64,000 bases of DNA from JAJRTA01 sp965603125 (GTDB taxonomy: Bacteria > Zixibacteria > MSB-5A5 > GN15 > FEB-12). The position numbers were made by a program, and so were the translations under genes. The stretch is taken from contig CBFDBU010000003.1 of the NCBI GenBank assembly GCA_965603125.1, forward strand, positions 62,001 through 126,000, read 5' to 3'. Below, piece by piece: positions 43,739-52,982 of this stretch (position 1 is its first letter; each line of letters begins with the position of its first letter). A model generated the notes under the pieces. It had not been told where the DNA came from, searched no databases, and worked only from the letters and a program-made list of their open reading frames with translations.

Positions 43739-46510
43739 GTGAAGAACAATAATAAACGACTGACAAAATCAGCAACAGTGATACTGTTGGCGGCGGCCCT
43801 TCTGCTCATGGCGACCCAGTTGGGCGCGGTGGCGCCGACCCCGGAGGCCATTGTCAAGTGGAAAACTGAGGGTGTTTACCGGCAGAAGGTGGACAACTGG
43901 AAAGCCTTCAAGGCGGCCGGAGGCAGCAGCCCCGAGGAACGCTCGCCGTTTGATCTGCCGAGAGATCAGCAGACGCTGGCGCTCGGCGTAGACGATATCC
44001 GGGAGGCCCGCGTCCTGGTTATTCTGGTCGATTTCGAAGACAATCCCTGGACCGGCGGGGTGGCTGCCGGGACACCGGCCCTGTTCGATTCCATCCTGTT
44101 CTCGGATCGGGAAATCGACCCCGTAGAACAGCAGAATCCGACCGGGTCCATGACCGACTACTACTTCGAAACCTCGTACGGTTCTTTTCATGTGACCGGC
44201 GATGTGATCGGCTGGTACCGGATGTCACGAGACTATTCCGATTATGTCGATGATGACGACGGGCTCTCCAATGGCAGGGTGCTGGCCAGGGACGCCCTTA
44301 TCGCCGCCTACATGGACGGAGTGGACTTCACGGTGTATGACCAGAACCATGACGGTTGGTGCGACGGATTGATCATTATCCACGCCGGACCGGGTGCGGA
44401 AACGTTAGTAAATGACAATGAAGCCATCTGGTCACACAAGGGGAACTTTAATGAAGTCGTCTACAATGACGTCAGGTTTTCGGCTTATACCATGAACCCG
44501 GAGGAGCAGCACGGCGTGCTGGCGCCCATCGGCGTCATTTGCCACGAGTACGGCCACATTCTGGGACTGCCCGACCTGTACGACATTGACTATGAGCCGG
44601 CGACTTCGCAGGGACTCGGTCGCTGGACGATCATGGCCACCGGCAATTACAATGGCAATGGCAAAATACCTGCTCATTTCGATGCTTGGTGCAAGGCCGA
44701 GATCGGGTTTATGGGTGGGGGTGTCGTGCGCGTTTCCGAGAACCTCCTCCAGGCCGAGATCCCCTGTATCGAATACAACCCGGTGGCCTACCTGCTGTGC
44801 AATGATTGGACCGGATCAAGGGAATACTGGCTTGTGGAAAACCGCCAACTGGTGGGATTCGACGCTGGCCTTCCGGGGGCAGGTCTATGCATCTATCACG
44901 TAGATTTGGACGCTCCGCCACAGAATACGAATTACCTCCGGTACTACGTGGCTCTGGAGCAGGCTGACGGCAAAAACCAACTGGCCCTCGCCGGAAGTGA
45001 GGGTGACGATAGCGACCCCTGGCCGGGAAGAACCAACAATCGCAACTTCCATGACTTGAGCAAGCCCGATTCGGAAACAAACGGGCTACGCACTACTCGT
45101 GTGGGCGTGTGGGATATATCCGATTCCGACTCGCTCATGTATGCTGATCTGGACATTCAATGGTCTCGCCCCTATGTGTCCCTGGCGGGCGTTAACCCGC
45201 TCCTGTTCGATGACTCACCGCCCGGGGGCAACGGTGACGGCAACCTCGATCCGGGTGAGAGCATAAGTTTCTACGCTACGGCTACCAACCTGATGCGCGT
45301 CTCTTTCAATGCACGGGCGAGCTTGTCGACTGCCAATGAGGACGTGACGTTCATAAGGGACGAGGTCGACCTGGCGTCGGTCTTCATCGATTCGGAGTAC
45401 AGCACAACCGAAGCGATTCAGTTCACGCTTAGTCCCGACTTCGTGCCCGTCATTGATTCCTTCTTCCTGGCGATCACCAGCGACTCCGTCGGTTCTCTCG
45501 CGGGCAGCGATACTTATACGACGACGTTTGGATTTGAGGTAGATCTCGGACCGCCGCAGGTGTTGATTGTCGACGACGACCGTGGCAAGGACTACCAGAA
45601 ATCCTATGTCAACTCCGTTTACAATCAACGGATTCCCCATACCGTTTGGACCAAGAGCTCTCAGGATTCTCCTTCCGGGGAAGAGCTGGCCAAGTATAGA
45701 ATGGTCTTCTGGCATACCGGCGACTCCACGTCCAACGTGTTGAGTGCCACCGACATTGACGCCATGAAACACTACCTCGACCACGACGGCAACCTTCTGC
45801 TCTCGACGATTTCCGGTGCGTTCGATATTGACACTCTAGCTCCGACATTCATGAGCAGCTATCTCGGCGCCACTCTGGACGGGACCGACCACTCTCCCAA
45901 GTTCATCGGCGTGACCGGGAACGAGGTGGGGAACGGCACCAAGTACTTTTACTCGAATATGGAGGAGACGCTGTCGCAGATTCCGCTCCTGACTCCGGTC
46001 GGGGCGGGAGAGGCCGCCATCAATCTCTATAGAAGCGGCCCCTGTGCGGTTTCATACCGGGGAACACACAGTTGTGTGTTTTTCACTATCCCGATAGAGT
46101 ACCTGAAGGACGACAGGCCAGGATACGATACCAAGGACACGCTCATCGCGCGTGTCATGAACTTCTTCGGGGGCATTCCCACCGATGTCGACGACGGCCG
46201 CATGTTCGCACCGCTACCGAAGAACTTCGACCTGTGCCAGAACTATCCCAATCCGTTCAATCCGGTTACGACCATTTCGTACACCGTTCGGCCGACCAGC
46301 GGATCACTGCCGAAAACGAACCTGTCGGTGTTCAACATGTTGGGGCAGAGAGTGACGACCCTGATCGACAGGGTGCAGCTTCCCGGCCAGTATTCGGTCG
46401 TCTGGGATGGCTCCAACAATCTCGGCCAGCCGGTGGCAACAGGAGTGTACTTCTACCTGCTCACCCGGGGAGACGATTCGGAGTGCCGCAAGATGATTCT
46501 CCTGAAGTGA
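43739..46510 (+). CDS. Secreted M6-family (immune inhibitor A-like) zinc metalloprotease with C-terminal sorting/Ig-like tail
   Basis: The start is the GTG at 43739, behind GGAGAAGGA at good distance and giving a normal signal peptide MKNNNKRLTKSATVILLAAALL; an in-frame ATG lies at 43724. The 923-residue precursor has the zinc motif HEYGHILGLPD (His269, Glu270, His273, Asp279), preceded by ILVDFEDNPW and TDYYFETSYGSFHVTGDVIGWY, a signature of M6 peptidases. An amidotransferase-like or beta region follows (VLIVDDDRGKDY). The tail is NYPNPFNPVTTISYTV...SGVYFYLL...CRKMILLK. It is encoded next to the S8 protease, 67 bases downstream, so both may be expressed together for protein degradation. Confidence 0.9.
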   Translation: MKNNNKRLTKSATVILLAAALLLMATQLGAVAPTPEAIVKWKTEGVYRQKVDNWKAFKAAGGSSPEERSPFDLPRDQQTLALGVDDIREARVLVILVDFEDNPWTGGVAAGTPALFDSILFSDREIDPVEQQNPTGSMTDYYFETSYGSFHVTGDVIGWYRMSRDYSDYVDDDDGLSNGRVLARDALIAAYMDGVDFTVYDQNHDGWCDGLIIIHAGPGAETLVNDNEAIWSHKGNFNEVVYNDVRFSAYTMNPEEQHGVLAPIGVICHEYGHILGLPDLYDIDYEPATSQGLGRWTIMATGNYNGNGKIPAHFDAWCKAEIGFMGGGVVRVSENLLQAEIPCIEYNPVAYLLCNDWTGSREYWLVENRQLVGFDAGLPGAGLCIYHVDLDAPPQNTNYLRYYVALEQADGKNQLALAGSEGDDSDPWPGRTNNRNFHDLSKPDSETNGLRTTRVGVWDISDSDSLMYADLDIQWSRPYVSLAGVNPLLFDDSPPGGNGDGNLDPGESISFYATATNLMRVSFNARASLSTANEDVTFIRDEVDLASVFIDSEYSTTEAIQFTLSPDFVPVIDSFFLAITSDSVGSLAGSDTYTTTFGFEVDLGPPQVLIVDDDRGKDYQKSYVNSVYNQRIPHTVWTKSSQDSPSGEELAKYRMVFWHTGDSTSNVLSATDIDAMKHYLDHDGNLLLSTISGAFDIDTLAPTFMSSYLGATLDGTDHSPKFIGVTGNEVGNGTKYFYSNMEETLSQIPLLTPVGAGEAAINLYRSGPCAVSYRGTHSCVFFTIPIEYLKDDRPGYDTKDTLIARVMNFFGGIPTDVDDGRMFAPLPKNFDLCQNYPNPFNPVTTISYTVRPTSGSLPKTNLSVFNMLGQRVTTLIDRVQLPGQYSVVWDGSNNLGQPVATGVYFYLLTRGDDSECRKMILLK

Positions 46511-46535
46511 AACTAACCTGAAAAGCCTCTTCTTA

Positions 46536-46560
46536 AGCCGCCGTTCTCGGCGGCTATTTT
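46536..46560 (+). terminator. Terminator after the M6 protease gene
   Basis: Stem AGCCGCC (46536-46542) / GGCGGCT (46549-46555), 6-base loop, followed by ATTTTATT. Confidence 0.75.
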
Positions 46561-46658
46561 ATTGCTGTGCATGGAGATACGGCCACCCCAGCCGGGCCGG
46601 GCTCTGTCATACGGGGGCGATTCATCCCGGTGTCAAGATGATAGGTGCGGCCGCGATT

Positions 46659-46967
46659 CTAAACGGGGCCACGAGTAATTGCAGTGACCCTGTTCATCAC
46701 CTCAAACGTCTTGGCGCTCATGTCGCTAAAGGCCGGATGGCTTTTCACCTGGGCTGCCAGGGGTCCGGCCAGAAAGGCCTGCAGTGAAGACTCATCATCA
46801 AATAGATAGATGCCACCAGCTTCACTTTCAGCCTCGTTCATAATCCAGACTTTCCAGCGGAGACCGTCAACTCTTGCAAACTCTCCGGCCAGTGAAGCGG
46901 CTGCTTCTTCGTATTCAGCCCTCGTAACGCTGAACTTGAAATTGACTTGCAGGATCATCTCAGCCAT
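46659..46967 (-). CDS. YdhR-like antibiotic-biosynthesis-monooxygenase-fold protein
   Basis: A 102-residue protein matching the YdhR family: MILQVNFKF, the LRWKVWIMNEAESEAGGIYLFDDE stretch found in YdhR, and AKTFEVM. The fold is a dimeric alpha/beta barrel (ABM). No substrate is known for these proteins. It lies on its own transcript, divergent to the Fur-Feo operon, with a promoter about 115 bases upstream. Confidence 0.85.
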   Translation of the reverse strand: MAEMILQVNFKFSVTRAEYEEAAASLAGEFARVDGLRWKVWIMNEAESEAGGIYLFDDESSLQAFLAGPLAAQVKSHPAFSDMSAKTFEVMNRVTAITRGPV

Positions 46968-47081
46968 GGCCGTTTCTCCTTTCTACTTTCCGTTCGGTTT
47001 TCTCGAAGATGTACCTGATACTGAGAACCGAGATTTCTCATATAGATATTTAGAAACCACGATTCACATCACTCTTTGTTT

Positions 47082-47112
47082 TAAATACGACAAAATCTCC
47101 TTTGATTGTCAA
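47082..47112 (-). promoter_or_regulatory. Promoter of the YdhR-like gene
   Basis: On the minus strand a perfect TTGACA (47107-47112) is followed by TATTTA (47082-47087) with a 19-base spacer. The spacing is long, and the leader is about 110 bases and AT-rich. Confidence 0.4.
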
Positions 47113-47307
47113 TAGTTTTCCCTTTTTCCTAAGTGATCTGCTCCCATGACCACAAAACCGACAGCGTTTTGCTGTTGCCAGTCTTCTTGAAGCCGTTTCT
47201 GGGAGACCATATATTAACAAATTCCGATCCCTGTGTGCAGATTCATCTGGAAAATGCGCGCTTATGCAGAAAAGACTTGACAGCTTACCGGAAATACCAC
47301 TAATTGA

Positions 47308-47328
47308 AAATGAAAGTCGTTTTCATTT
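47308..47328. promoter_or_regulatory. Fur-type palindromic operator upstream of fur
   Basis: AAATGAAA (47308-47315) and TTTCATTT (47321-47328) form a perfect 8-bp inverted repeat around GTCGT, 20 bases before the ATG at 47349. The AT-rich 21-bp layout resembles Fur/PerR boxes, so it may be the autoregulatory site of the adjacent Fur-family gene. It lies inside the longer ORF, supporting 47349 as the start. Confidence 0.55.
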
Positions 47329-47348
47329 GTCGTGGATTAAGGCCCGGT

Positions 47349-47789
47349 ATGAAAGAGCTTCTGAGAACAAAAGGTTTCAAGGTCACTCCCCAGAGGGAAT
47401 TGATTTTTCGCTCCTTCTTCGAGTTGGATCGACATGTCACTGTCGACGAGTTGTATCAGAAAGTTCGGGAGAAGGACGATTCCATCGGCTACAGCACTGT
47501 CTGGCGCAATCTCAAGCTGATCTGCCGAGTTGGCTTGGCAGAGGAAGTGAACATCGGCGATGGCCTAACTCGCTATGATCGTACTACAGCCGCCCCTCAT
47601 GGGCATCTGTTCTGCCGGCGGTGCAAGAAGCTGGTGGAGTTCAAAGTGGGACGGATTGTCGGCATCCTTGCCAAGACCGCGCGCGAAAACAGCTTCACAC
47701 TGGAGGGGTTCAAGGTTGAGATACAGGGATATTGCGAAGATTGTCGCCGCGTCGTGGACCGGGAATGCGACCAGGGAAAGGTGAATTAG
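47349..47789 (+). CDS. fur: Fur-family metal-responsive regulator
   Basis: A 146-residue DNA-binding regulator. Winged-helix part: LLRTKGFKVTPQRELIFRSFFE, VTVDELYQKVREKDDSIGYSTVWRNLKLICRVGL. Metal region: HGHLFCRRC with Cys89 and Cys92 and GYCEDC with Cys129 and Cys132, the two structural zinc CxxC pairs. The usual HHHDH cluster is reduced to HGH. Start: ATG at 47349 with AAGG upstream, rather than an ATG at 47304 that would run through the palindromic operator. It sits ahead of feoA and feoB, so it most likely senses iron and represses the Feo genes and itself (inference). Confidence 0.9.
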   Translation: MKELLRTKGFKVTPQRELIFRSFFELDRHVTVDELYQKVREKDDSIGYSTVWRNLKLICRVGLAEEVNIGDGLTRYDRTTAAPHGHLFCRRCKKLVEFKVGRIVGILAKTARENSFTLEGFKVEIQGYCEDCRRVVDRECDQGKVN

Positions 47790-47859
47790 GTGGTATCGGT
47801 GTATCTCACAAGCCTGGCCGTAGCGGCTGCCGGGTGTTTGTCGGACAAGGGGGAGCCTG

Positions 47860-48090
47860 ATGACATACCTTGACAAGATGTCACCCGGACAGAAAGCGAG
47901 AGTGGTCGGATTCGCCAACGATGGCCCTATCGCCAGAAGGCTTGTGGAAATGGGGATCATGCCGGGTCGGTTACTGTTGTACGTGAGAGACGCCCCTCTT
48001 CGCGATCCGCTCGAGATCAAGATCGGAAACAGTTTCCTGTCACTGCGGCGTTCCGAAGCCTCCCTGGTGGCGGTCGAGTTAGAGGATTGA
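47860..48090 (+). CDS. feoA: Ferrous iron transport protein A
   Basis: A 76-residue SH3-like protein: LDKMSPGQKARVVGFANDGPIARRLVEMGIMPGRLLLYVRDAPLRDPLEIKIGNSFLSLRRSEASLVAV shows the family's LxxMGIxxG and SLRxxEA elements. It assists FeoB. A GGGGGAG ribosome site precedes the ATG. Same strand as fur and feoB. Confidence 0.95.
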   Translation: MTYLDKMSPGQKARVVGFANDGPIARRLVEMGIMPGRLLLYVRDAPLRDPLEIKIGNSFLSLRRSEASLVAVELED

Positions 48091-48100
48091 GCGATCCACC

Positions 48101-50542
48101 GTGAGAATGCGCATGACAACCAACAGGGATTCTGTGACCGGTAATCGGATTGTAGCCATTTGCGGCAATCCCAACAGCGGCAAAACTTCCATCTTCAATG
48201 CCATTACCGGCCTCAACCAGAAGGTCGGGAACTACCCTGGCGTAACCGTTGAGAAAGTGTCCGGCCTGTTCCGGGTGGGGAAGGACAAGTCCCGCAAGTA
48301 CGAACTGATGGATGTCCCCGGTACATACTCACTGGCGGCCTTTTCGCCGGATGAGTATATCGCGGCTTCGGCCCTCTCCGGTGGTGTCGGCAGCCGGCAG
48401 CGTCCGGCGGCGCTGATCTGTGTTGTGGATGCTACCAACCTGCAACGCAGCCTTTACTTGCTGCTGCAGGTCATGCAGATCGGCTGTCCCGTGGCGGTGG
48501 CGCTGAATATGATCGACCTGGCCGAACGCCGCGGGATCAGGATCGACCATGAAAAGCTGTCACAACAGCTTGGCGGTTTGCCGGTAGTGCCGGTAGTCGG
48601 GAACAGAGGCCGGGGGATTGGACGCCTGAAGGAAGTGGCCGCGGGTCTTGTCGACAGTCCCGTCAGGCCGGCGCAGCAGCGTTATGACGAAATCACCGAA
48701 GGGTTGATAGGGCGGTTGGCGAAGTTCGGGGGCGATGGACAGCGCACGCGCGCCGAGTATTTGAGAGTCATCTTTGACGTGAACGGCCCGGCCGAGAGAA
48801 GGTTCCTGGGCGAACTTGCCCGACGTGTCGATGCTCCGGGCGAATCTCGACGCGTGCTGGATGACGGACGTGTAGCTATCAAACAACGATTCGGCTCACT
48901 GTCGACCGCCGAGACCGGAGCGTTGACCGAACAGGCAGCCCGCATTTTCAAATCCGCTGTTACCGAACGCCGCCTGAAGCGCCCGCCGAGGTCGGAGTGG
49001 CTGGATCGCGTCCTGCTGCATCCCGTGGCGGGGCCGGTCCTGCTGGTGGTGATGATGGCGTTTGTATTCCAGTACGTTTTCAGTTTGGCGGAGCCGTTCA
49101 TGTATCTGATCGACCGCTCGGTTGGCACCCTGGCGTCCTACCTGGGTGCGGTGATGGTCGAGGGGCCGTTGCGCTCGCTCGTAACCGATGGGGTTATCGG
49201 CGGGGTAGGTTCGGTTCTAATCTTCCTTCCGCAGATTGTCATCCTGTTTCTGTTCATCGCCATTCTTGAGGATTCCGGGTACATGGTCAGGGCGGCGTTT
49301 ATTGTCGACCGCATGTTCCGCTGGTGTGGCCTGTCCGGGAAATCGTTTATTCCCATGCTCTCGTCATTCGCCTGTGCCGTCCCCGGTATTATGGCTACGC
49401 GAACGATCGAAGACAGGAAACTGCGCTTCATAACAATCATGGTGGCGCCGCTGATGACCTGCTCGGCGCGACTGCCCGTGTATGCAATCATGATTGCCGC
49501 CTTTATCCCCCACCGGACCTATCTGGGCCTGTTCAATCTGCAGGGGCTGGTGCTGGCGACTCTCTACCTGCTGGGCATTGTAGTGGCCGTGGTTGTCTCG
49601 CTTGTGCTTCAGAAGACTGTTCTGAAGACTGAGCGCGGCACGTTCATGATGGAAATGCCTTCCTACAAGCTGCCCATGCTGAAATCAGTCATCATCCGCG
49701 TCGTCAACCGGGCCCGGATGTTTCTTGTCAGGGCGGGAACAGTGATTCTCGCCATAACGATTGTAGTCTGGGCCTTGAGTTACTACCCACATTCCGAGGA
49801 GATTGCCACAGCCCACGAGGATCAGGTGGCAACCGTCCGGAGTGAGTTCGCCGTGGCCGAGTCGCAAATCCAAGCCCAACTGGACGAACTGCTGAGCCGA
49901 CTGCCTCAGTCGGCGCGCCGGAGCGTGGAGCTGGTGGTGGCGGACTTCGCCCAGGCGGAGACAGTTGAAGACCTCGCAGCAAGACGAGACGGTTCATCGC
50001 ACGCAGTCTCTGTCGAGCCGGCAATACTGAATCACCTCCACGACATGCGCCGACTGGAACTGGAGCGTGGCGCGCAGTTGGCCCGCGTGGCTAACGAACG
50101 CGCCGGTGCCTACATTCGGGATTCCTACCTCGGTTCTATTGGCCGCGTCGTGGAACCGCTTTTCCGGCCTTTGGGATGGGACTGGAGAATAACCGTGGCC
50201 ACGCTCTCTTCATTTCCAGCGCGCGAAATAATCATTGCCACGATTGGGACAATATACAACCTCGGTACCGATGTCGAGGAATCATCGAATCTGATAGATA
50301 AGATGCGCCAGGCGAAATGGGAATCAGGACCGAGGCGGGGCAAGAGGGTTTTCTCGGTGGCGGTCGCTTTGTCAATAATGGTCTTTTTTGCCATCTCCTG
50401 CCAATGTGGCGCGACCGTAGTGACAATCAGGCAGGAAATGGGTCGCTGGTATTATGCTCTGTTTGTTTTCGGATATATGGGTATCCTGGCGTACATACTG
50501 TCGATGATTGTCTATCAACTTTTCAGCCGGTTGGGTTTCTAA
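48101..50542 (+). CDS. feoB: Ferrous iron transporter B
   Basis: An 813-residue protein. N-terminal G domain: GNPNSGKTSIFNA (G1), YPGVTVEK (G2), DVPGTYSLAA (G3), NMID (G4). The C-terminal two-thirds holds the membrane part with the two Gate repeats (VIGGVGSVLIFLPQIVILFLFIAILEDSGYMVRAAFIVDRMFRWCGLSGKSFIPMLSSFACAVPGIMATR and the later copy) and a long hydrophilic, helix-rich insert (about 565-660) that lies between membrane segments. Start could also be the ATG six or twelve bases later. It imports Fe2+; the operon also encodes FeoA and a small membrane partner. Confidence 0.96.
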   Translation: MRMRMTTNRDSVTGNRIVAICGNPNSGKTSIFNAITGLNQKVGNYPGVTVEKVSGLFRVGKDKSRKYELMDVPGTYSLAAFSPDEYIAASALSGGVGSRQRPAALICVVDATNLQRSLYLLLQVMQIGCPVAVALNMIDLAERRGIRIDHEKLSQQLGGLPVVPVVGNRGRGIGRLKEVAAGLVDSPVRPAQQRYDEITEGLIGRLAKFGGDGQRTRAEYLRVIFDVNGPAERRFLGELARRVDAPGESRRVLDDGRVAIKQRFGSLSTAETGALTEQAARIFKSAVTERRLKRPPRSEWLDRVLLHPVAGPVLLVVMMAFVFQYVFSLAEPFMYLIDRSVGTLASYLGAVMVEGPLRSLVTDGVIGGVGSVLIFLPQIVILFLFIAILEDSGYMVRAAFIVDRMFRWCGLSGKSFIPMLSSFACAVPGIMATRTIEDRKLRFITIMVAPLMTCSARLPVYAIMIAAFIPHRTYLGLFNLQGLVLATLYLLGIVVAVVVSLVLQKTVLKTERGTFMMEMPSYKLPMLKSVIIRVVNRARMFLVRAGTVILAITIVVWALSYYPHSEEIATAHEDQVATVRSEFAVAESQIQAQLDELLSRLPQSARRSVELVVADFAQAETVEDLAARRDGSSHAVSVEPAILNHLHDMRRLELERGAQLARVANERAGAYIRDSYLGSIGRVVEPLFRPLGWDWRITVATLSSFPAREIIIATIGTIYNLGTDVEESSNLIDKMRQAKWESGPRRGKRVFSVAVALSIMVFFAISCQCGATVVTIRQEMGRWYYALFVFGYMGILAYILSMIVYQLFSRLGF

Positions 50543-50709
50543 TGGGTATCGACTGGCAGCAGGTGATAATCGGGCTTCTCCTTTGCGGAGCTGTCGCCTA
50601 CCTGATCGTATATGCTGTTTGGCGCAGGCGCAAGAGAGACAAATGTGAGGACTGTGCGTTGCTGGGAACTCGGGACCGTGAGGAAACCCAGCGACACAAG
50701 TCTGATTGA
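50542..50709 (+). CDS. FeoB-associated Cys-rich membrane protein
   Basis: A 55-residue protein with one membrane segment (VIIGLLLCGAVAYLIVYAVW), then RRRKRDKCEDCALLG with a CxxC pair, the layout of the small FeoB-associated Cys-rich family. The ATG overlaps the feoB TAA (TAATG), so it is translated with FeoB. Too small to carry an assigned activity; probably a partner or stabiliser of FeoB. Confidence 0.85.
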   Translation: MGIDWQQVIIGLLLCGAVAYLIVYAVWRRRKRDKCEDCALLGTRDREETQRHKSD

Positions 50710-50734
50710 CTCACTTCACAGCCCGCCTTATATT
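50706..50734 (+). promoter_or_regulatory. Promoter of the ecfT-truA-purine/phospholipid operon
   Basis: TTGACT (50706-50711), 17-base spacer, TATATT (50729-50734). The -35 overlaps the end of the FeoB-associated gene. Leader about 17 bases before the ATG at 50758. Confidence 0.7.
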
Positions 50735-50757
50735 CCTACTCAGGTAAGAGTTCAAAG

Positions 50758-51561
50758 ATGTATCAAAACGTGCCGGTTCTTCTGGGGCAATATCGTCCGC
50801 TTGATTCCTTTTTGCATCGTCTCGATGTCCGGTCCAAAATAATCCCCGTGACACTGGTTCTTGTTCTGGCTCTGATGACCGGTTCACTTGCTTTCTATCT
50901 GGTCATCCTGGCGGTGCTGATTGCGGCCCTCCTGCTGTCCGGCGTCGGATGTCGGACTCTGTTGAACAATTTCAGGCCTGTTTTCGTGCTGGTGCTTATG
51001 ACCGCCCTGTACCATCTGGTCTTTTCTGAGAGGGAATCGGCGGTGGTCGTGGAGCTCTTCGGCTGGAAACTGACCGAGGGCGCTTTGCTCCTGGCCGGTT
51101 TCTATTCGCTTCGCCTGGCTCTGTTCATTTGCATAGCCTTCCTGATCACGTTGACCAGTTCCCCGTCGGAGTTGGCCGAAGCCTTCACGAAAGTGCTGCG
51201 CCCCCTGTCGTATCTGCGCGTTCCGATCCAGGAACTGGGAATGATTATGTTCATGGCCATTCGTTTCATCCCCATTCTGTACGAAGAGTTTCTGGCCATC
51301 CGGTACGCTCAAATGATTCGCGGCGTGGATTTCTCCGGGTCCCTGGTCAGTCGCATGAGAAAAATCACGTTCATCATTATCCCCGTATTCGTGGCGGCAA
51401 TCCAGCGCGCCGACGAAGTCGCCCTGGCTATTGAAGTCAGGGGTTATCATGGCGGGCGCCCCAGGACGTTCTATTCCAGGGCGCGCTTTGGGGAAAAGGA
51501 GTGGCTCTTCCTGCTGGGAACGGCCGCTTTCGTAGTGTCACTATATGTTGTCACTCTGTAA
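50758..51561 (+). CDS. ecfT: Energy-coupling factor transporter transmembrane protein EcfT
   Basis: A 267-residue membrane protein with about five segments. The two Ala-Arg-Gly-like coupling motifs appear as MIRGVDFSG and AIEVRGYHGGRP; RAxRSK-type ends (SIKI...DVRSKIIPV) open the protein. It couples substrate-binding S components to ATPases of vitamin or metal ECF transporters. Neither ecfA ATPases nor an S component are adjacent, so they must be encoded elsewhere. The next gene, truA, follows three bases later and is often linked to ecfT in other bacteria. Confidence 0.9.
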   Translation: MYQNVPVLLGQYRPLDSFLHRLDVRSKIIPVTLVLVLALMTGSLAFYLVILAVLIAALLLSGVGCRTLLNNFRPVFVLVLMTALYHLVFSERESAVVVELFGWKLTEGALLLAGFYSLRLALFICIAFLITLTSSPSELAEAFTKVLRPLSYLRVPIQELGMIMFMAIRFIPILYEEFLAIRYAQMIRGVDFSGSLVSRMRKITFIIIPVFVAAIQRADEVALAIEVRGYHGGRPRTFYSRARFGEKEWLFLLGTAAFVVSLYVVTL

Positions 51562-51564
51562 GGA

Positions 51565-52338
51565 ATGCCGGAAAGAAACATCCGCATAGTCGTCGCGTAC
51601 GAAGGCACCGCCTACGCGGGCTGGCAGTCGCAGCCGCAGGAACGCACTATCCAGGGGGAAATCACGGCGGCCATCTTCAAGGTTACGGGGCGCAAAGTAA
51701 ACCTCATCGGGGCCGGGCGCACCGATGCCGGTGTCCATGCCCTCGGCCAGGTGGCCAATTTCAGAATCGACCATCATCTGGAGCCGGCCAGATACCGCGA
51801 GGCCCTTAATCATTTCCTGGATGACGACATCCGCGTGAAGGATTCCCAGGGGGCAGACCACGCTTTTCACTCCCGTTACGGCGCCCTGAGCAGGCGTTAC
51901 CGATATCTCATCGGGCGGGAGAGATCAGCCGTGTACCGTAACCTGCGCTGGGAGTATGACCGCGAGGTCAACATGTTGGAACTGCGCGAAGCGGCGTCCA
52001 TGATCAAGGGTGAACATGATTTCGGCCCGTTTTGCGTCATGGCATCCCGGAGGGACGACAGTGTCTGCCGTGTCGACCATGCCCGCTGGCGGCGGGTCGG
52101 GCCTCTGCTGGTGTTCGAGATCACGGGGAACCGGTTTCTGCACGGGATGGTTCGCTCGCTGGTGGGAGCGATGGTCAACCTGGCGACGCTCGAGCCCGAT
52201 CAAAACAAGCTAAACTTGACTTTGGAAACACTCAGAGATATCATAACTTCTCGTACCAAAGAAAGAGTTGTGTTCACGGCCCCGGCCCGGGGTCTGTACC
52301 TGGTGTCGGTCGCATACAACGAAGGGATACCGGAATGA
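51565..52338 (+). CDS. truA: tRNA pseudouridine(38-40) synthase TruA
   Basis: A 257-residue enzyme with the catalytic Asp54 in GAGRTDAGVHALGQV, plus AYEGTAYAGWQSQP at the N-terminus and FHSRYGALSRRYRYLI and GNRFLHGMVRSLVGAMV later. It isomerises uridines 38-40 in the tRNA anticodon arm. It overlaps the next gene by four bases (ATGA). Confidence 0.96.
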   Translation: MPERNIRIVVAYEGTAYAGWQSQPQERTIQGEITAAIFKVTGRKVNLIGAGRTDAGVHALGQVANFRIDHHLEPARYREALNHFLDDDIRVKDSQGADHAFHSRYGALSRRYRYLIGRERSAVYRNLRWEYDREVNMLELREAASMIKGEHDFGPFCVMASRRDDSVCRVDHARWRRVGPLLVFEITGNRFLHGMVRSLVGAMVNLATLEPDQNKLNLTLETLRDIITSRTKERVVFTAPARGLYLVSVAYNEGIPE

Positions 52339-52982
52339 AGTTCTTTATCGATACCGCCAACCTGAAGGAGATCAGGTCGGCCGCGGCAATGGGCATTCTG
52401 GACGGTGTGACCACCAACCCATCGCTGGCCGCCAAAGAGACCATGCCGTACCGGGATCTGCTCACCGAAATCTGTAAGATCGTGCCGGGACCGGTCTCGG
52501 CGGAAGTGATCTCCACGGATCATGACAGCATGATCAGCGAGGCTGAGAATCTGGCGGAGATCGCCGACAACATCGTTGTCAAGATTCCGACCATTCTCGA
52601 AGGGCTCAAGGCGATCCGGACACTTACCGAGCGCGGTATCAAGACCAATGCCACGCTTGTGTTCTCTCCGGCTCAGGCTCTCCTTATGGCCAAGGCAGGA
52701 GCCGCCTTCGTCTCGCCTTTCATCGGCCGGCTGGATGACATCTCAAGCGACGGCATGGATCTGGTCGGCAAGATAGTCACCATCTATGGCAACTATGATT
52801 TCGCCACGGAGGTGCTGGTGGCCTCCTCGCGCCACCCGATGCACCTAGTTGAGGCGGCCATGATGGGGGCGGATATTATCACCATGCCCTTCAGTGTTAT
52901 CTCCAGGCTCATCAAGCATCCGTTGACCGATATCGGTCTGGAGAAGTTTATCGCGGACTTCAAGGGAGCTCAGAACGGCTGA
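52335..52982 (+). CDS. Fructose-6-phosphate aldolase / transaldolase-like protein (FSA family)
   Basis: A 215-residue small transaldolase-type aldolase. MKFFIDTANLKEIRSAAAMGILDGVTTNPSL opens it; the Schiff-base lysine is Lys83 in NIVVKIPT; KTNATLVFSPAQALLMAKAGAAFVSPFIGRLDD follows. The short length and sequence fit the FSA/TalC group; real reactions in this group are either fructose-6-phosphate cleavage or transaldolase, which cannot be told here. It is co-translated with truA. Confidence 0.93.
   Translation: MKFFIDTANLKEIRSAAAMGILDGVTTNPSLAAKETMPYRDLLTEICKIVPGPVSAEVISTDHDSMISEAENLAEIADNIVVKIPTILEGLKAIRTLTERGIKTNATLVFSPAQALLMAKAGAAFVSPFIGRLDDISSDGMDLVGKIVTIYGNYDFATEVLVASSRHPMHLVEAAMMGADIITMPFSVISRLIKHPLTDIGLEKFIADFKGAQNG

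Noticed and set aside
46968..47300. Possible tRNA or small RNA in the AT-rich gap before fur
   Set aside because: No cloverleaf arms, no TPsiC-loop-like sequence and no stable hairpin were found.
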